Program-made: the position numbers and the translations under genes | Notes under the pieces: generated by a model | Databases searched by the model: none | What the model saw: the letters and a program-made list of their open reading frames with translations, nothing else | What the model was told of the DNA's origin: nothing | DNA from: JBBQKQ01 sp043719155 | Lineage (GTDB): Bacteria > Patescibacteriota > Minisyncoccia > Phycocordibacterales > UBA5272 | Assembly (NCBI GenBank): GCA_043719155.1 | Contig: JAYSUJ010000031.1 | Coordinates: 1-25,769 of the forward strand | Reading direction: 5' to 3' | Length of the DNA: 25,769 nt | In this document: positions 1 to 5,985 of the stretch, in pieces | How the letters are laid out: every line of letters starts with the position of its first letter | Position numbering within the stretch: position 1 is the first letter of the stretch

Positions 1-125
1 GCGCCTTCGGCGCCACCCACTCCTGAACCCTACAAATTTAAAAAAGAATTTTTGTGCGATATTAAAAAGAATAAAATAGAAATATTTTAATTATAAAAGA
101 AATTCAGGTAAATCAAACATTTATT
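1..125 (+). other. rpsN upstream region, possible truncated insert tail
   Basis: No gene is seen here. The window opens inside a GC-rich hairpin (GCGCC at 1-5 pairing with GGCGC at 9-13), followed by AT-rich sequence up to the rpsN start. The order hairpin, short spacer, GTG-containing AT tract, next ribosomal-protein start is the order seen at the 3' ends of inserts 1-3. The block AATAAAATAGAAATAT occurs here near position 70-87 and again just upstream of rplF (about 1182-1198), and GATATTAAA is shared with the 3' flank of insert 3. No Shine-Dalgarno precedes rpsN. Whether this is the tail of a further insert cannot be decided without the sequence to the left. Confidence 0.35.
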
Positions 126-311
126 ATGGCTAAAACCAGTACAAATGCGAGATCCAAAAAAACTCCTAAATTTTCTACACGAAAGGTAAATCGTTGCTTC
201 CGTTGCGGACGTAAACATGGTTACATGCGAGATTTCGATCTTTGCCGTATCTGTTTTCGAGAGCTCGCAAGTGAAGGCATGATCCCAGGCGTTAAAAAAT
301 CATCTTGGTAA
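126..311 (+). CDS. rpsN: 30S ribosomal protein uS14, zinc-binding (type Z)
   Basis: Ribosomal protein uS14 of the small-subunit head, in the short 61-residue zinc form. Four cysteines form a zinc ribbon: C24-x2-C27 and C40-x2-C43, within the typical sequence CFRCGRKHGYMRDFDLCRIC. The C-terminal GMIPGVKKSSW is the usual uS14 ending. It lies 4 nt before rpsH, the normal spc-operon order. The start at 126 follows an AT-rich stretch with no Shine-Dalgarno, as for the other ribosomal-protein genes here. The zinc form is the usual one in small-genome bacteria. Confidence 0.97.
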   Translation: MAKTSTNARSKKTPKFSTRKVNRCFRCGRKHGYMRDFDLCRICFRELASEGMIPGVKKSSW

Positions 312-315
312 TTTT

Positions 316-717
316 ATGGATAAAATCGCAAACTTTATAGTCGCGCTCAAAAATTCGAGCATGGTTGGGAAAGACAAAATCTTCTTCCCATATTCACAAC
401 TAATAGAAAACATTGCCAAACTTTTAAAAGAGCAAGCTTATGTTAAAGCTGTTAAATTAATAGATTCAACTCCAGGTAACCCAGCTGGAAAGTTTTTAGA
501 AGTAGTTCTAAATTACGATGCTACTGGTACACCAAAAATCCGAGAGGTCGCTCGTGTTTCCAAAAGTTCAAACAGAGTTTACGCTTCCAACAAAAGACTT
601 CCAATTTTTAAAAGAGGTGCAGGTCTGGTAGTTATGACAACCCCAAAAGGCATCATGACTGCAGCACAAGCTAAAAAAGAACAAGTAGGAGGAGAGGTTT
701 TATTTAAGATGTTCTAA
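316..717 (+). CDS. rpsH: 30S ribosomal protein uS8
   Basis: Ribosomal protein uS8 (133 residues), which binds the central domain of 16S rRNA and in many bacteria also represses its own operon. The N-terminal segment MDKIANFIVALKNSS corresponds to the family's D-x-I-A-x-x-L-x-x-I-[RK]-N-[AG] start. The C-terminal half has the conserved pattern KSSNRVYA, then GAGLVVMTTPKGIMT, then GGEVLFKMF (the GGE[VIL] family ending). Length is normal. It starts 4 nt after rpsN without a Shine-Dalgarno. Downstream, instead of the usual short gap to rplF, there is a 489-nt gap that holds insert 1. Confidence 0.97.
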   Translation: MDKIANFIVALKNSSMVGKDKIFFPYSQLIENIAKLLKEQAYVKAVKLIDSTPGNPAGKFLEVVLNYDATGTPKIREVARVSKSSNRVYASNKRLPIFKRGAGLVVMTTPKGIMTAAQAKKEQVGGEVLFKMF

Positions 718-825
718 ATTAAATTTGAGGGAATAAAAATTGTACATTAACAAAAAAATATTTAGTATCACAATTTGTTTGCAACTTGTATGTTTTGTGA
801 ACACAACAAGAAGAAAGGATTTAAC

Positions 826-1062
826 ATGTCTGGCAAACTTTATTTTGGTAAAATCTTCTTTGCTAAAAATTCAAAGGAAGAATATACCGTTGGGTATCTA
901 TTCTGTAAAAACTTGGAGGATGCAAAGATCCAGATAGCAACTGATGCAGCCACTGCATGGATGAATTTAAAAGCCAAACCAGAATTTCAAGATGTTATTT
1001 TTTTGAAACTGGTTTTGGTAGGAAAAGATGGTGATGAGCATCAGATTAATTGGAAACCTTGA
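826..1062 (+). CDS. small protein of insert 1, ends in NWKP, function unknown
   Basis: A 78-residue protein that I do not recognise. The start at 826 is chosen because AGAAAGGA at 812-819 is a good Shine-Dalgarno 6 nt upstream; the reading frame is open further 5' but lacks such a signal. The sequence is soluble-looking and mixed, with no signal peptide or membrane segment: an N-terminal beta-like stretch, a central helix-like part around EDAKIQIATDAATAWMNLKA, and a hydrophobic strand VIFLKLVLVG near the C-terminus. It ends QINWKP, sharing NWKP with the insert 2 protein, and both have an aliphatic/basic strand about 15-20 residues before the end. It stops with TGA, unlike its TAA-ending ribosomal neighbours. 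A distant relationship to the insert 2 protein is possible. Confidence 0.75.
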   Translation: MSGKLYFGKIFFAKNSKEEYTVGYLFCKNLEDAKIQIATDAATAWMNLKAKPEFQDVIFLKLVLVGKDGDEHQINWKP

Positions 1063-1070
1063 AGTGATTC

Positions 1071-1100
1071 TGGTTTGATAATTGAAAGATTATCAAACCA
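1071..1100 (+). other. Hairpin after the insert 1 ORF
   Basis: A perfect 12-bp stem (TGGTTTGATAAT at 1071-1082, ATTATCAAACCA at 1089-1100) with loop TGAAAG, 8 nt after the ORF stop. Only a short ATTTT follows, so it is a poor intrinsic terminator. Given that rplF lies downstream in the same operon, a role in protecting the 3' end of a processed RNA seems more likely than termination (inference). Confidence 0.75.
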
Positions 1101-1206
1101 ATTTTACAAAGCATATAATAATGTGTAAGCAAATTGTGGTACTGAATACTAAATGTTAAAAAACAATTTTGAAAAACTCGAAATAAAATAGAAATATATA
1201 AAATAT

Positions 1207-1743
1207 ATGTCAAAAATAGGAAAACAAGAATTGCTTATACCAGCAGGTGTAACCGTGACTGTAACCGGAGAAAATTTATCTGTCAAAGGTAAAGCTGGTG
1301 AAATTCATAAAACTTTTGATGGAAAGTTGGTGAGTATAAGGGTTGAAGGTGCAAATGTTTTTGTCACTAAAAAAGGCAATGACAAAAAAGCTTCTCAACT
1401 TTGGGGGACAATGGCCGCTCATATTAAAAATATGATCAAGGGTGTTGAAACTCCATATACAAGAAAGCTGATAGTTGAAGGTGTGGGTTATAAGTGGGAG
1501 GTGAAAAGTGACACAGTGCATTTGGCACTTGGTTTCTCTCATCCAGTTTTAATGAAAATACCAGCAGGTTTAAATGTCAAAACAGATAAAGGTGTCATGG
1601 ATATAACAGGTATAGACAAAGAGTTAGTCGGACTTTTTGCTAAAAATATTCGTCAATTGAAAACTCCTGAACCTTATAAAGGAAAAGGAATTCGATACTC
1701 TGATGAAGTTATTAGACGTAAACAAGGTAAGCGTTCAGCATAA
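1207..1743 (+). CDS. rplF: 50S ribosomal protein uL6
   Basis: Ribosomal protein uL6 (178 residues), located near the sarcin-ricin loop and the GTPase centre. Two tandem homologous domains are visible. Residues 1 to about 80 start MSKIGKQELLIPAGVTVTV. About 81-178 contain VEGVGYKWEV, LGFSHPVLMKIPAGL, and the C-terminal signature PEPYKGKGIRYSDEVIRRKQGK. The length matches the family. Start ATG at 1207 is preceded by AT-only sequence without SD, 58 nt after the right arm of insert 1, so its translation signal lies outside the insert. rplR follows after 3 nt. Confidence 0.97.
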   Translation: MSKIGKQELLIPAGVTVTVTGENLSVKGKAGEIHKTFDGKLVSIRVEGANVFVTKKGNDKKASQLWGTMAAHIKNMIKGVETPYTRKLIVEGVGYKWEVKSDTVHLALGFSHPVLMKIPAGLNVKTDKGVMDITGIDKELVGLFAKNIRQLKTPEPYKGKGIRYSDEVIRRKQGKRSA

Positions 1744-1746
1744 TCT

Positions 1747-2088
1747 ATGAAAGTAACAAAAAAACAAGGACGTTTAAGGCGTCACGCAAGAGTGAGAGCT
1801 AAAATTTCTGGCACCTCAACTGTACCAAGAGTTTCGGTGTATCGTTCAAACGTAAATATCTATGTTCAAGTTATAGACGACACGACAAACAAAACTTTGA
1901 TAGGTAAATCTACAAAAGCTTTGACCGGCACAAAAAGTATAAAAGCTTTAGAGTTAGGAAAAGCAATAGGAGCAGAGCTTAAAAAGTTAGGTGTTGCATC
2001 TGCATTGTTTGACAGAGGTGGATACAAATATCATGGTCGAGTGCAAAACGTAGCCACAGGTTTACGTGAATCTGGATTAAAAATTTAA
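1747..2088 (+). CDS. rplR: 50S ribosomal protein uL18
   Basis: Ribosomal protein uL18 (113 residues), which binds 5S rRNA and helps attach it to the large subunit. It shows the family pattern: basic N-terminus with RRHARVRAKISGTSTVPRVSVYRSNVNIYVQVIDD, then KALELGKAIGAELKKLG, then the C-terminal signature FDRGGYKYHGRVQNVATGLRESGLKI. It is tightly packed between rplF (3-nt gap) and rpsE (6-nt gap), implying cotranscription. There is no Shine-Dalgarno before ATG 1747. Nothing unusual in length. Confidence 0.97.
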   Translation: MKVTKKQGRLRRHARVRAKISGTSTVPRVSVYRSNVNIYVQVIDDTTNKTLIGKSTKALTGTKSIKALELGKAIGAELKKLGVASALFDRGGYKYHGRVQNVATGLRESGLKI

Positions 2089-2094
2089 AAATAT

Positions 2095-2865
2095 ATGGAA
2101 GAAACAAAAGTAGAAACTACAAATGTAGATGCACCCCAAGCTAGAAGTTTTGCACCTCGTGGCAACTTTAGAGGTGGTGCAGGTGGTCGTGACGGACAAA
2201 GAGGTGGTCGCCCACCAGGTAAAGGCGGACCAAGAGGTGGTGGTCGTCCAGAAAGACAAAAGCCAGAATTCGAGCAAAAAATGATAGACGTACGTCGTGT
2301 AACTCGTGTAGTTTCAGGAGGTCGTCGCTTTTCCTTCTCAGTAGCACTTGTTATTGGGGACAGAAAAGGTCATGTTGGTTTTGGTATAGGAAAATCTGGC
2401 GACACTTCTGCAGCAATTGATAAAGCTTACAAACAAGCAACAAAGAAAATGATAACTTTGCGTCTAAACAAAAAGTTTTCAATTCCTTATGATGTAAATG
2501 CTAAGTTCAACACTTCAAAGCTTACTCTTATGCCAAACAAAGGCCGTGGACTTATTGCAGGTTCATCTGCACGTACAGTTCTAGCTCTTGCTGGCGTGAA
2601 AGACATTACTGCCAAGTATCACTCTGGTTCTAAAAATAAACTTAACAATGCAAAGGTTTGTATGGAAGCTTTAAAGAATTTTTCAATTCCATTTGAAAGA
2701 TCTCACAAGCCAAAAGAAGACCGAGCAGAAGGTGTGCGAAAGTTTGTAGGCGGACGAGATGGTGCTAGAAAATTTGGAAGTCGACCAGGTGGTTTTAGAA
2801 AGCCTTTTGAAAATAGAGATGCTGCTCCTAAAACTGAAAACGCTATAGATAAAATAACTATATAA
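2095..2865 (+). CDS. rpsE: 30S ribosomal protein uS5 with RGG-rich extensions
   Basis: Ribosomal protein uS5, involved in decoding accuracy. At 256 residues it is much longer than the usual ~165. The core (about residues 57-205) is ordinary: IDVRRVTRVVSGGRRFSF (S5 double-stranded-RNA-binding domain), VGFGIGKSGDTSAAIDKAYKQA, GRGLIAGSSARTVLALAGV and SGSKNKLNNAKVCMEALK. Residues about 15-52 form a Gly/Arg-rich arm with repeated RGG-like units (GNFRGG, GQRGGR, GPRGGG). Residues about 206-250 form a second basic Gly/Phe/Arg-rich tail (FVGGRDGARKFGSRPGGFRKPF). Such disordered arms probably contact RNA (inference). No SD; 6 nt after rplR. The next gene in a standard spc operon, rpmD, is absent and insert 2 occupies its place. 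Confidence 0.96.
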   Translation: MEETKVETTNVDAPQARSFAPRGNFRGGAGGRDGQRGGRPPGKGGPRGGGRPERQKPEFEQKMIDVRRVTRVVSGGRRFSFSVALVIGDRKGHVGFGIGKSGDTSAAIDKAYKQATKKMITLRLNKKFSIPYDVNAKFNTSKLTLMPNKGRGLIAGSSARTVLALAGVKDITAKYHSGSKNKLNNAKVCMEALKNFSIPFERSHKPKEDRAEGVRKFVGGRDGARKFGSRPGGFRKPFENRDAAPKTENAIDKITI

Positions 2866-2940
2866 GAAACAATATCTTAAGATAAAAAAATTCTTTTAAA
2901 ATAAAATATCGAGCGTCACAATTTATAAATAAAATATTTG

Positions 2941-2946
2941 TATAAT
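2941..2946 (+). promoter_or_regulatory. -10 element inside insert 2
   Basis: TATAAT, preceded by TTTG, lies 8 nt inside the left arm of insert 2. No good -35 is visible at 17 nt. If used, RNA would start near 2953, giving a ~24-nt leader with the SD but lacking the left arm, so this RNA could not form the long stem that operon-length RNA can. Confidence 0.5.
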
Positions 2947-2976
2947 TAGTAGGACTAGCAAAAGGAAACCTGCATC

Positions 2977-3231
2977 ATGAAAATTGAAGTAGAGAGTTGG
3001 GTATCTATCCAATACATGCTTGAGCGTAAAAATGGCCAAGCTTCTAAGTATGCACGACAACAAACTCATGAACTCCGGATTAAGGAAGGGCAAACTTTTG
3101 AACAAGCTGCTGAGTGCTGTTGGGGTGATATCAAGAAGATAACGGTCGGCTATAAGATAACTTTTGTTAAATCTGAAAGGATAAATATAAAAGTTACCGA
3201 AGAGACTCAGGTACTTAATTGGAAACCATAG
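2977..3231 (+). CDS. small protein of insert 2, ends in NWKP, function unknown
   Basis: An 84-residue protein that I do not recognise. ATG 2977 is preceded by AAAGGA at 2961-2966 (10-nt spacing), unlike the SD-less neighbours. It is hydrophilic without a signal peptide. A basic N-terminal half (MLERKNGQASKYARQQTHEL) is followed by an acidic helix-like stretch with a CC pair (EQAAECCWGDIKK), then alternating beta-like residues (VGYKITFVKSERINIKV) and the ending QVLNWKP. The final NWKP is shared with the insert 1 protein, even at base level (TTAATTGGAAACC in both). It sits where L30 would be encoded, but shows no L30 features. Stop codon TAG. Confidence 0.75.
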   Translation: MKIEVESWVSIQYMLERKNGQASKYARQQTHELRIKEGQTFEQAAECCWGDIKKITVGYKITFVKSERINIKVTEETQVLNWKP

Positions 3232-3238
3232 CTATCCA

Positions 3239-3275
3239 GGCACGAGCAAACTCCATTTTGGAAAATGCTCGTGTC
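3239..3275 (+). other. Hairpin after the insert 2 ORF
   Basis: A 10-bp stem (GGCACGAGCA at 3239-3248, TGCTCGTGTC at 3266-3275, one G.T pair) with a nested TCCA/TGGA stem, 7 nt after the stop codon. No U-tract follows, so it is not a standard intrinsic terminator. It occupies the same place in the element as the hairpins of inserts 1 and 3, with unrelated sequence. Confidence 0.75.
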
Positions 3276-3363
3276 ACCTACTAAATATATAAAATTTATT
3301 TATAAATTGTGGCACTTGATAAAATAAAATTTGAAGAATTAAAATAAAAAGAAACAAAAATAT

Positions 3364-3882
3364 ATGGAAATAAATAATATACATAGAAATACACCAAATA
3401 AAAAGGTGCGTTTGCATGGTCGTGGAGGAAAGCGAGGCAAGACTTCTGGTCGTGGTACCAAGGGTCAAAACGCTCGTGCTGGTAGAAAGTTTCGTCCTGA
3501 AATGCGAGACGCTATCAAGAAACTTCCAAAACTAAGAGGGCATACTGTAAATGGTTTTGCCATCTCTTCAACTGGTGTACACAACAACAAAGCTGTTGCA
3601 ATAAACTTGTCACAACTTTCTGTTTTTACAAAAGGAGAAACTGTAAACTTGAAAACTTTAGCTGAGAAAAAAGTCCTTAACATGAAGTTAGGAAAATATC
3701 CTGCAACTAAAATTTTAGGAACAGGGGAAATAAAAGTTGCACTAAATTTCGAAAGAGTTCAAGTTTCAAAAGAAGCTAGAACAAAAATTGAAAAAGCTGG
3801 AGGGACAATAAAAGAAGAAACAAAAGTTTCAACTCTACTTCCTAAAAAAGCTAGACGTGCAGCGAAAGCTAAAACGGCTTAA
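3364..3882 (+). CDS. rplO: 50S ribosomal protein uL15
   Basis: Ribosomal protein uL15 (172 residues, slightly long). The N-terminal rRNA-binding segment has the signature RLHGRGGKRGKTSGRGTKGQNARAG. The C-terminal domain includes LKTLAEKKVLNMKLG, KILGTGEIKVALNFERVQVSKEARTKIEKAGG, the usual L15 ending domain, followed by a basic tail (LLPKKARRAAKAKTA). ATG 3364 has no SD and lies 43 nt after the right arm of insert 2. A terminator-like palindrome follows at 3905-3933, so secY is not simply cotranscribed as in the standard spc operon. Confidence 0.96.
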   Translation: MEINNIHRNTPNKKVRLHGRGGKRGKTSGRGTKGQNARAGRKFRPEMRDAIKKLPKLRGHTVNGFAISSTGVHNNKAVAINLSQLSVFTKGETVNLKTLAEKKVLNMKLGKYPATKILGTGEIKVALNFERVQVSKEARTKIEKAGGTIKEETKVSTLLPKKARRAAKAKTA

Positions 3883-3904
3883 ATCCAAACTGAAAATTAA
3901 AAAC

Positions 3905-3933
3905 AAAAAACATCTAAAATTTAGATGTTTTTT
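3905..3933 (+). terminator. Intrinsic terminator after rplO
   Basis: AAAAAACATCTAAA (3905-3918) and its complement at 3920-3933 form a hairpin (practical loop around AAAATTT) ending in a T-tract, 23 nt after the rplO stop. It is symmetric enough to work in both directions. Confidence 0.75.
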
Positions 3934-3948
3934 GTTGTTTGAAAAATA

Positions 3949-3957
3949 TGTTATAAT
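3949..3957 (+). promoter_or_regulatory. Extended -10 promoter of secY
   Basis: TG-T-TATAAT at 3949-3957 is an extended -10 with no clear -35. It lies between the rplO terminator and secY. The predicted start near 3964 gives a leader of about 37 nt without an SD. Confidence 0.6.
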
Positions 3958-4000
3958 GCTCCTTAGTTTAAAAAACAAATTAATTTATCTAACTCATTTT

Positions 4001-5257
4001 ATGCAAAAAACCTTAATGGCTGTCATTAAAGAAGAGTCTTTACGAACAAAAGTCCTTATTGTACTTGGGCTTTTAGCTTTAACTCGTTTATTGTCTGCTG
4101 TGCCACTACCAGGAGTAGACACTGAAAAGCTTGCTGGTTTCTTGGCCAACAACCAACTTTTTGAGTATTTGTCCCTCTTCTCCGGTTCAGGCTTTTCGAC
4201 TTTTTCCATCACCCTTTTAGGTCTTGGGCCATATATTACAGCTAGTATCTTGGTGCAAGTTGGGTCTATGGTTTTCCCACAAATTAAAAAACTTATGCAC
4301 GAAGAGGGGGAATTGGGACGAAAAAAGATTACACAATATACTCGTATTTTCACAGTCCCATTTGCTTTCCTTCAAGGTTTCGCCTTGATGAAAATTTTAG
4401 CAGCCCAAGGAATATTAACAACAACAGGAAACTATGATATTTTCCTAAACCTTTTGGTGATGACAGCCGCAACTTTGGTGTTGTTGTTTATTGGTGAAAA
4501 GATTACCGAGTTTGGTATAGGTAACGGTACTTCTCTCATTATCTTTTCTGGTATCGCTGCAGGTATGCCGGGGGCTATATCTCAGTTTTATGCAACTTTC
4601 GATACTGCTCAAATACCACTTTACCTAGTTCTTTTGGCCATGAGCTTACTTATAATTTCACTTGTGGTATTTATAAACGAAGCTGAAAGAAGGGTGGAGA
4701 TAACATATGCTCGTGCTTATGGACAACAGCAAGGTAGTTTAGACACTCATTTGCCACTTAAAATAAACCAAGCGGGTATGATCCCAATTATTTTTGCCCT
4801 AGCACTATTCACAATGCCACAGTTTGCAGCTCAATATTTTGTAAGTTCTGGTGTGCCAATGTTGGCAACGGTGGGAACTTATGTAAATGCTTTTTTTGCA
4901 AATCAAATCCTGTATATGATTGTTTACTTTGTCTTGGTATTTGCTTTTACATTCTTTTACACATCGGTGGTTGTAGAGCCAGAAGAAATGTCAAAAAATT
5001 TACACAAACGTGGGGCTTTTATCCCAGGTATACGCCCAGGTGAAAATACTGCAGAGTATTTGGGTAATGTGATAACTCGTATAACTTTTGTAGGAGCAAC
5101 TTTCTTGGCATTTGTTGCCGTGCTACCGATAGGCATGCAAGCCATAACTGGAATACAGGCTTTAGCTGTAGGTGGAACAAGTGTACTTATTGCTGTGTCT
5201 ACAGCTCTTGAGACATACAAAAAAGTAGAGGCCCAAGCTACTTTAACAGAATACTAA
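4001..5257 (+). CDS. secY: protein translocase subunit SecY
   Basis: SecY, the channel subunit of the SecYEG translocon in the cytoplasmic membrane. From ATG 4001 it has 418 residues and about ten hydrophobic segments. Recognisable features are the plug/TM2 region (FEYLSLFSGSGFSTFSITLLGLGPYITASILVQ), GIGNGTSLIIFSGIAAGMP, NEAERRVEITYARAYG, LPLKINQAGMIPIIFALALF, and the cytosolic loop PEEMSKNLHKRGAFIPGIRPGENTAEYL that contacts SecA or the ribosome. The frame is open further upstream, but the extended -10 at 3949-3957 makes 4001 (or 4016) the likely start. No SD. A terminator follows at 5277-5305. Confidence 0.97.
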   Translation: MQKTLMAVIKEESLRTKVLIVLGLLALTRLLSAVPLPGVDTEKLAGFLANNQLFEYLSLFSGSGFSTFSITLLGLGPYITASILVQVGSMVFPQIKKLMHEEGELGRKKITQYTRIFTVPFAFLQGFALMKILAAQGILTTTGNYDIFLNLLVMTAATLVLLFIGEKITEFGIGNGTSLIIFSGIAAGMPGAISQFYATFDTAQIPLYLVLLAMSLLIISLVVFINEAERRVEITYARAYGQQQGSLDTHLPLKINQAGMIPIIFALALFTMPQFAAQYFVSSGVPMLATVGTYVNAFFANQILYMIVYFVLVFAFTFFYTSVVVEPEEMSKNLHKRGAFIPGIRPGENTAEYLGNVITRITFVGATFLAFVAVLPIGMQAITGIQALAVGGTSVLIAVSTALETYKKVEAQATLTEY

Positions 5258-5276
5258 TTTTAAATTTTAATATCAC

Positions 5277-5305
5277 AAAAACACATAATTTATTTATGTG
5301 TTTTT
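5277..5305 (+). terminator. Intrinsic terminator after secY
   Basis: AAAAACACATAA (5277-5288) pairs with TTATGTGTTTTT (5294-5305) around a 5-nt loop and runs into more T residues. It lies 20 nt after the secY stop. Confidence 0.8.
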
Positions 5306-5330
5306 GTTTTTCACTTTTTAGACTAAAAAT

Positions 5331-5338
5331 GTTACAAT
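5331..5338 (+). promoter_or_regulatory. -10 promoter element for the 5352 gene
   Basis: TACAAT at 5333-5338 with an upstream TG (5330-5331), and TATAAA nearby at 5342. Either would start RNA within a few nucleotides of the ATG at 5352, giving a very short leader or none. The -35 is not clear. Confidence 0.45.
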
Positions 5339-5351
5339 CACTATAAATAAT

Positions 5352-5705
5352 ATGAATATAAAAATTTTAGATAAAAATAAAAAAATTAAAGTTTCTGACT
5401 TGAAAAGTTTTGCAAATGAGTGGTACGAAATATTATTAAAAGGAACTGTAGATGTTGAGCTTGCTAGGGTGGCTCTGGGTGGAGAGTGGCACTTGGATAG
5501 TTGTGAGATTTTAACAAAAACTGGCTCAAATAAAGATAATGTATGGGGTTTCAACATTGTCTTTGATACGATAGATAAAAAACTAGAATATCATTCTTTG
5601 GTAAATATCAAGCCAAACAAAAACCATAAAAAAATGGAAATAACAAATGAAGATTTGATTCTAGAAATCAACAAAGTTTTAAGCGAGTATATCGACTTTG
5701 AGTAA
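5352..5705 (+). CDS. DUF5674-type protein
   Basis: A 117-residue cytosolic protein. The central pattern VDVELARVALGGEWHLDSCEIL, then GSNKDNVWGFNI, then SLVNIKP with an acidic C-terminal helix, resembles what I recall of DUF5674, a small family frequent in Patescibacteria; I cannot run a profile to confirm this. No catalytic motif or membrane segment is evident and its function is unknown. The start at 5352 follows a -10 element closely and has no SD. Its stop overlaps the alternative TTG start of the next gene, so these small genes and adk are probably cotranscribed. Confidence 0.7.
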   Translation: MNIKILDKNKKIKVSDLKSFANEWYEILLKGTVDVELARVALGGEWHLDSCEILTKTGSNKDNVWGFNIVFDTIDKKLEYHSLVNIKPNKNHKKMEITNEDLILEINKVLSEYIDFE

Positions 5706-5985
5706 TTTTAAAAGCATGACAGAAAAACAGAAATACAATTTTTATTTAGCCAATCTTGGACCCGAACTAGGTAGGTTATTAAAATTTAAAAATATTGATG
5801 AACTACAATTTTTAGGTGCAAGACAAAGAGTGGAAAATATATTAGAAAAAATAGTTTTAACAAGAAGTGAGACAAATTTTCTAGAAATAGAAAAAATACT
5901 AGACTTGATACTCTGGAGCGATTCTGTATCCCAAGACGACTTGGATTTATACTTTTACCCAATTTCTTTAAATATGTTAAAATGA
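5698..5985 (+). CDS. small conserved-looking hypothetical protein
   Basis: Unrecognised 89-95-residue protein, mostly helical and charged. Two starts are possible: TTG at 5698, which overlaps the end of the previous gene by 8 nt, or ATG at 5716 (MTEKQKYNFYLANLG...). The ATG seems simpler; the overlap arrangement favours translational coupling from either. No membrane segment, signal peptide or Cys/His motif. Its TGA stop overlaps the ATG of the adk-like gene (4-nt ATGA overlap at 5982-5985), which ties it to that gene. The name is not known; the operon position does not reveal a function. Confidence 0.65.
   Translation: MSNFKSMTEKQKYNFYLANLGPELGRLLKFKNIDELQFLGARQRVENILEKIVLTRSETNFLEIEKILDLILWSDSVSQDDLDLYFYPISLNMLK

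Larger units (their letters stand above)
759..1148 (+). mobile_element. Insert 1: inverted-repeat-bounded cargo element between rpsH and rplF
   Basis: A 390-nt segment bounded by complementary arms at 759-777 and 1130-1148. They give 19 consecutive pairs, of which two (T763-G1144, T768-G1139) are G.U wobbles if read as RNA. Inside, in order: a weak -10-like TATGTT at 789-794, a strong SD, a 78-codon ORF (826-1062), and a 12-bp hairpin (1071-1100). Upstream of the left arm, positions 740-771 match 16936-16967 of insert 3 at 30 of 32 positions, although the neighbouring genes are unrelated. No transposase is present. 'Mobile element' is the nearest available type; movement is inferred from recurrence at unrelated junctions, not observed. 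Confidence 0.65.
2907..3321 (+). mobile_element. Insert 2: inverted-repeat-bounded cargo element between rpsE and rplO
   Basis: A 415-nt segment bounded by arms at 2907-2933 and 3295-3321. They give 27 aligned pairs: G2911-T3317 and T2916-G3312 are G.U wobbles, C2914-A3314 is the only mismatch, and 17 pairs run without interruption. The outer part of the arm (AGCGTCAC paired with GTGGCACT) matches inserts 1 and 3; the inner part (AATTTATAAATAAA) is specific to this copy but complementary between its own arms. Inside: a consensus -10 TATAAT at 2941-2946 just past the left arm, an SD, an 84-codon ORF, and a strong hairpin. It replaces the usual rpmD position. No recombinase gene is seen. Confidence 0.68.

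Noticed and set aside
740..937. Overlapping ORF near the start of insert 1
   Set aside because: It lies in another frame over the left arm and the real SD-led ORF, begins with a non-ATG codon and its product looks like random translation.
740..1206. Integron gene cassette (single ORF plus attC-like palindrome)
   Set aside because: The post-ORF hairpins share no core-site sequence between inserts, cassettes are not in an array, and no integrase is present.
2977..3231. Divergent rpmD (L30)
   Set aside because: Position fits, but the protein lacks the L30 pattern and is bounded by insert arms like the unrelated ORFs elsewhere.
2907..3321. Group I or group II intron
   Set aside because: No group II domain V, no GUGYG 5' end, and no group I core segments; the inserts lie between genes and interrupt none.
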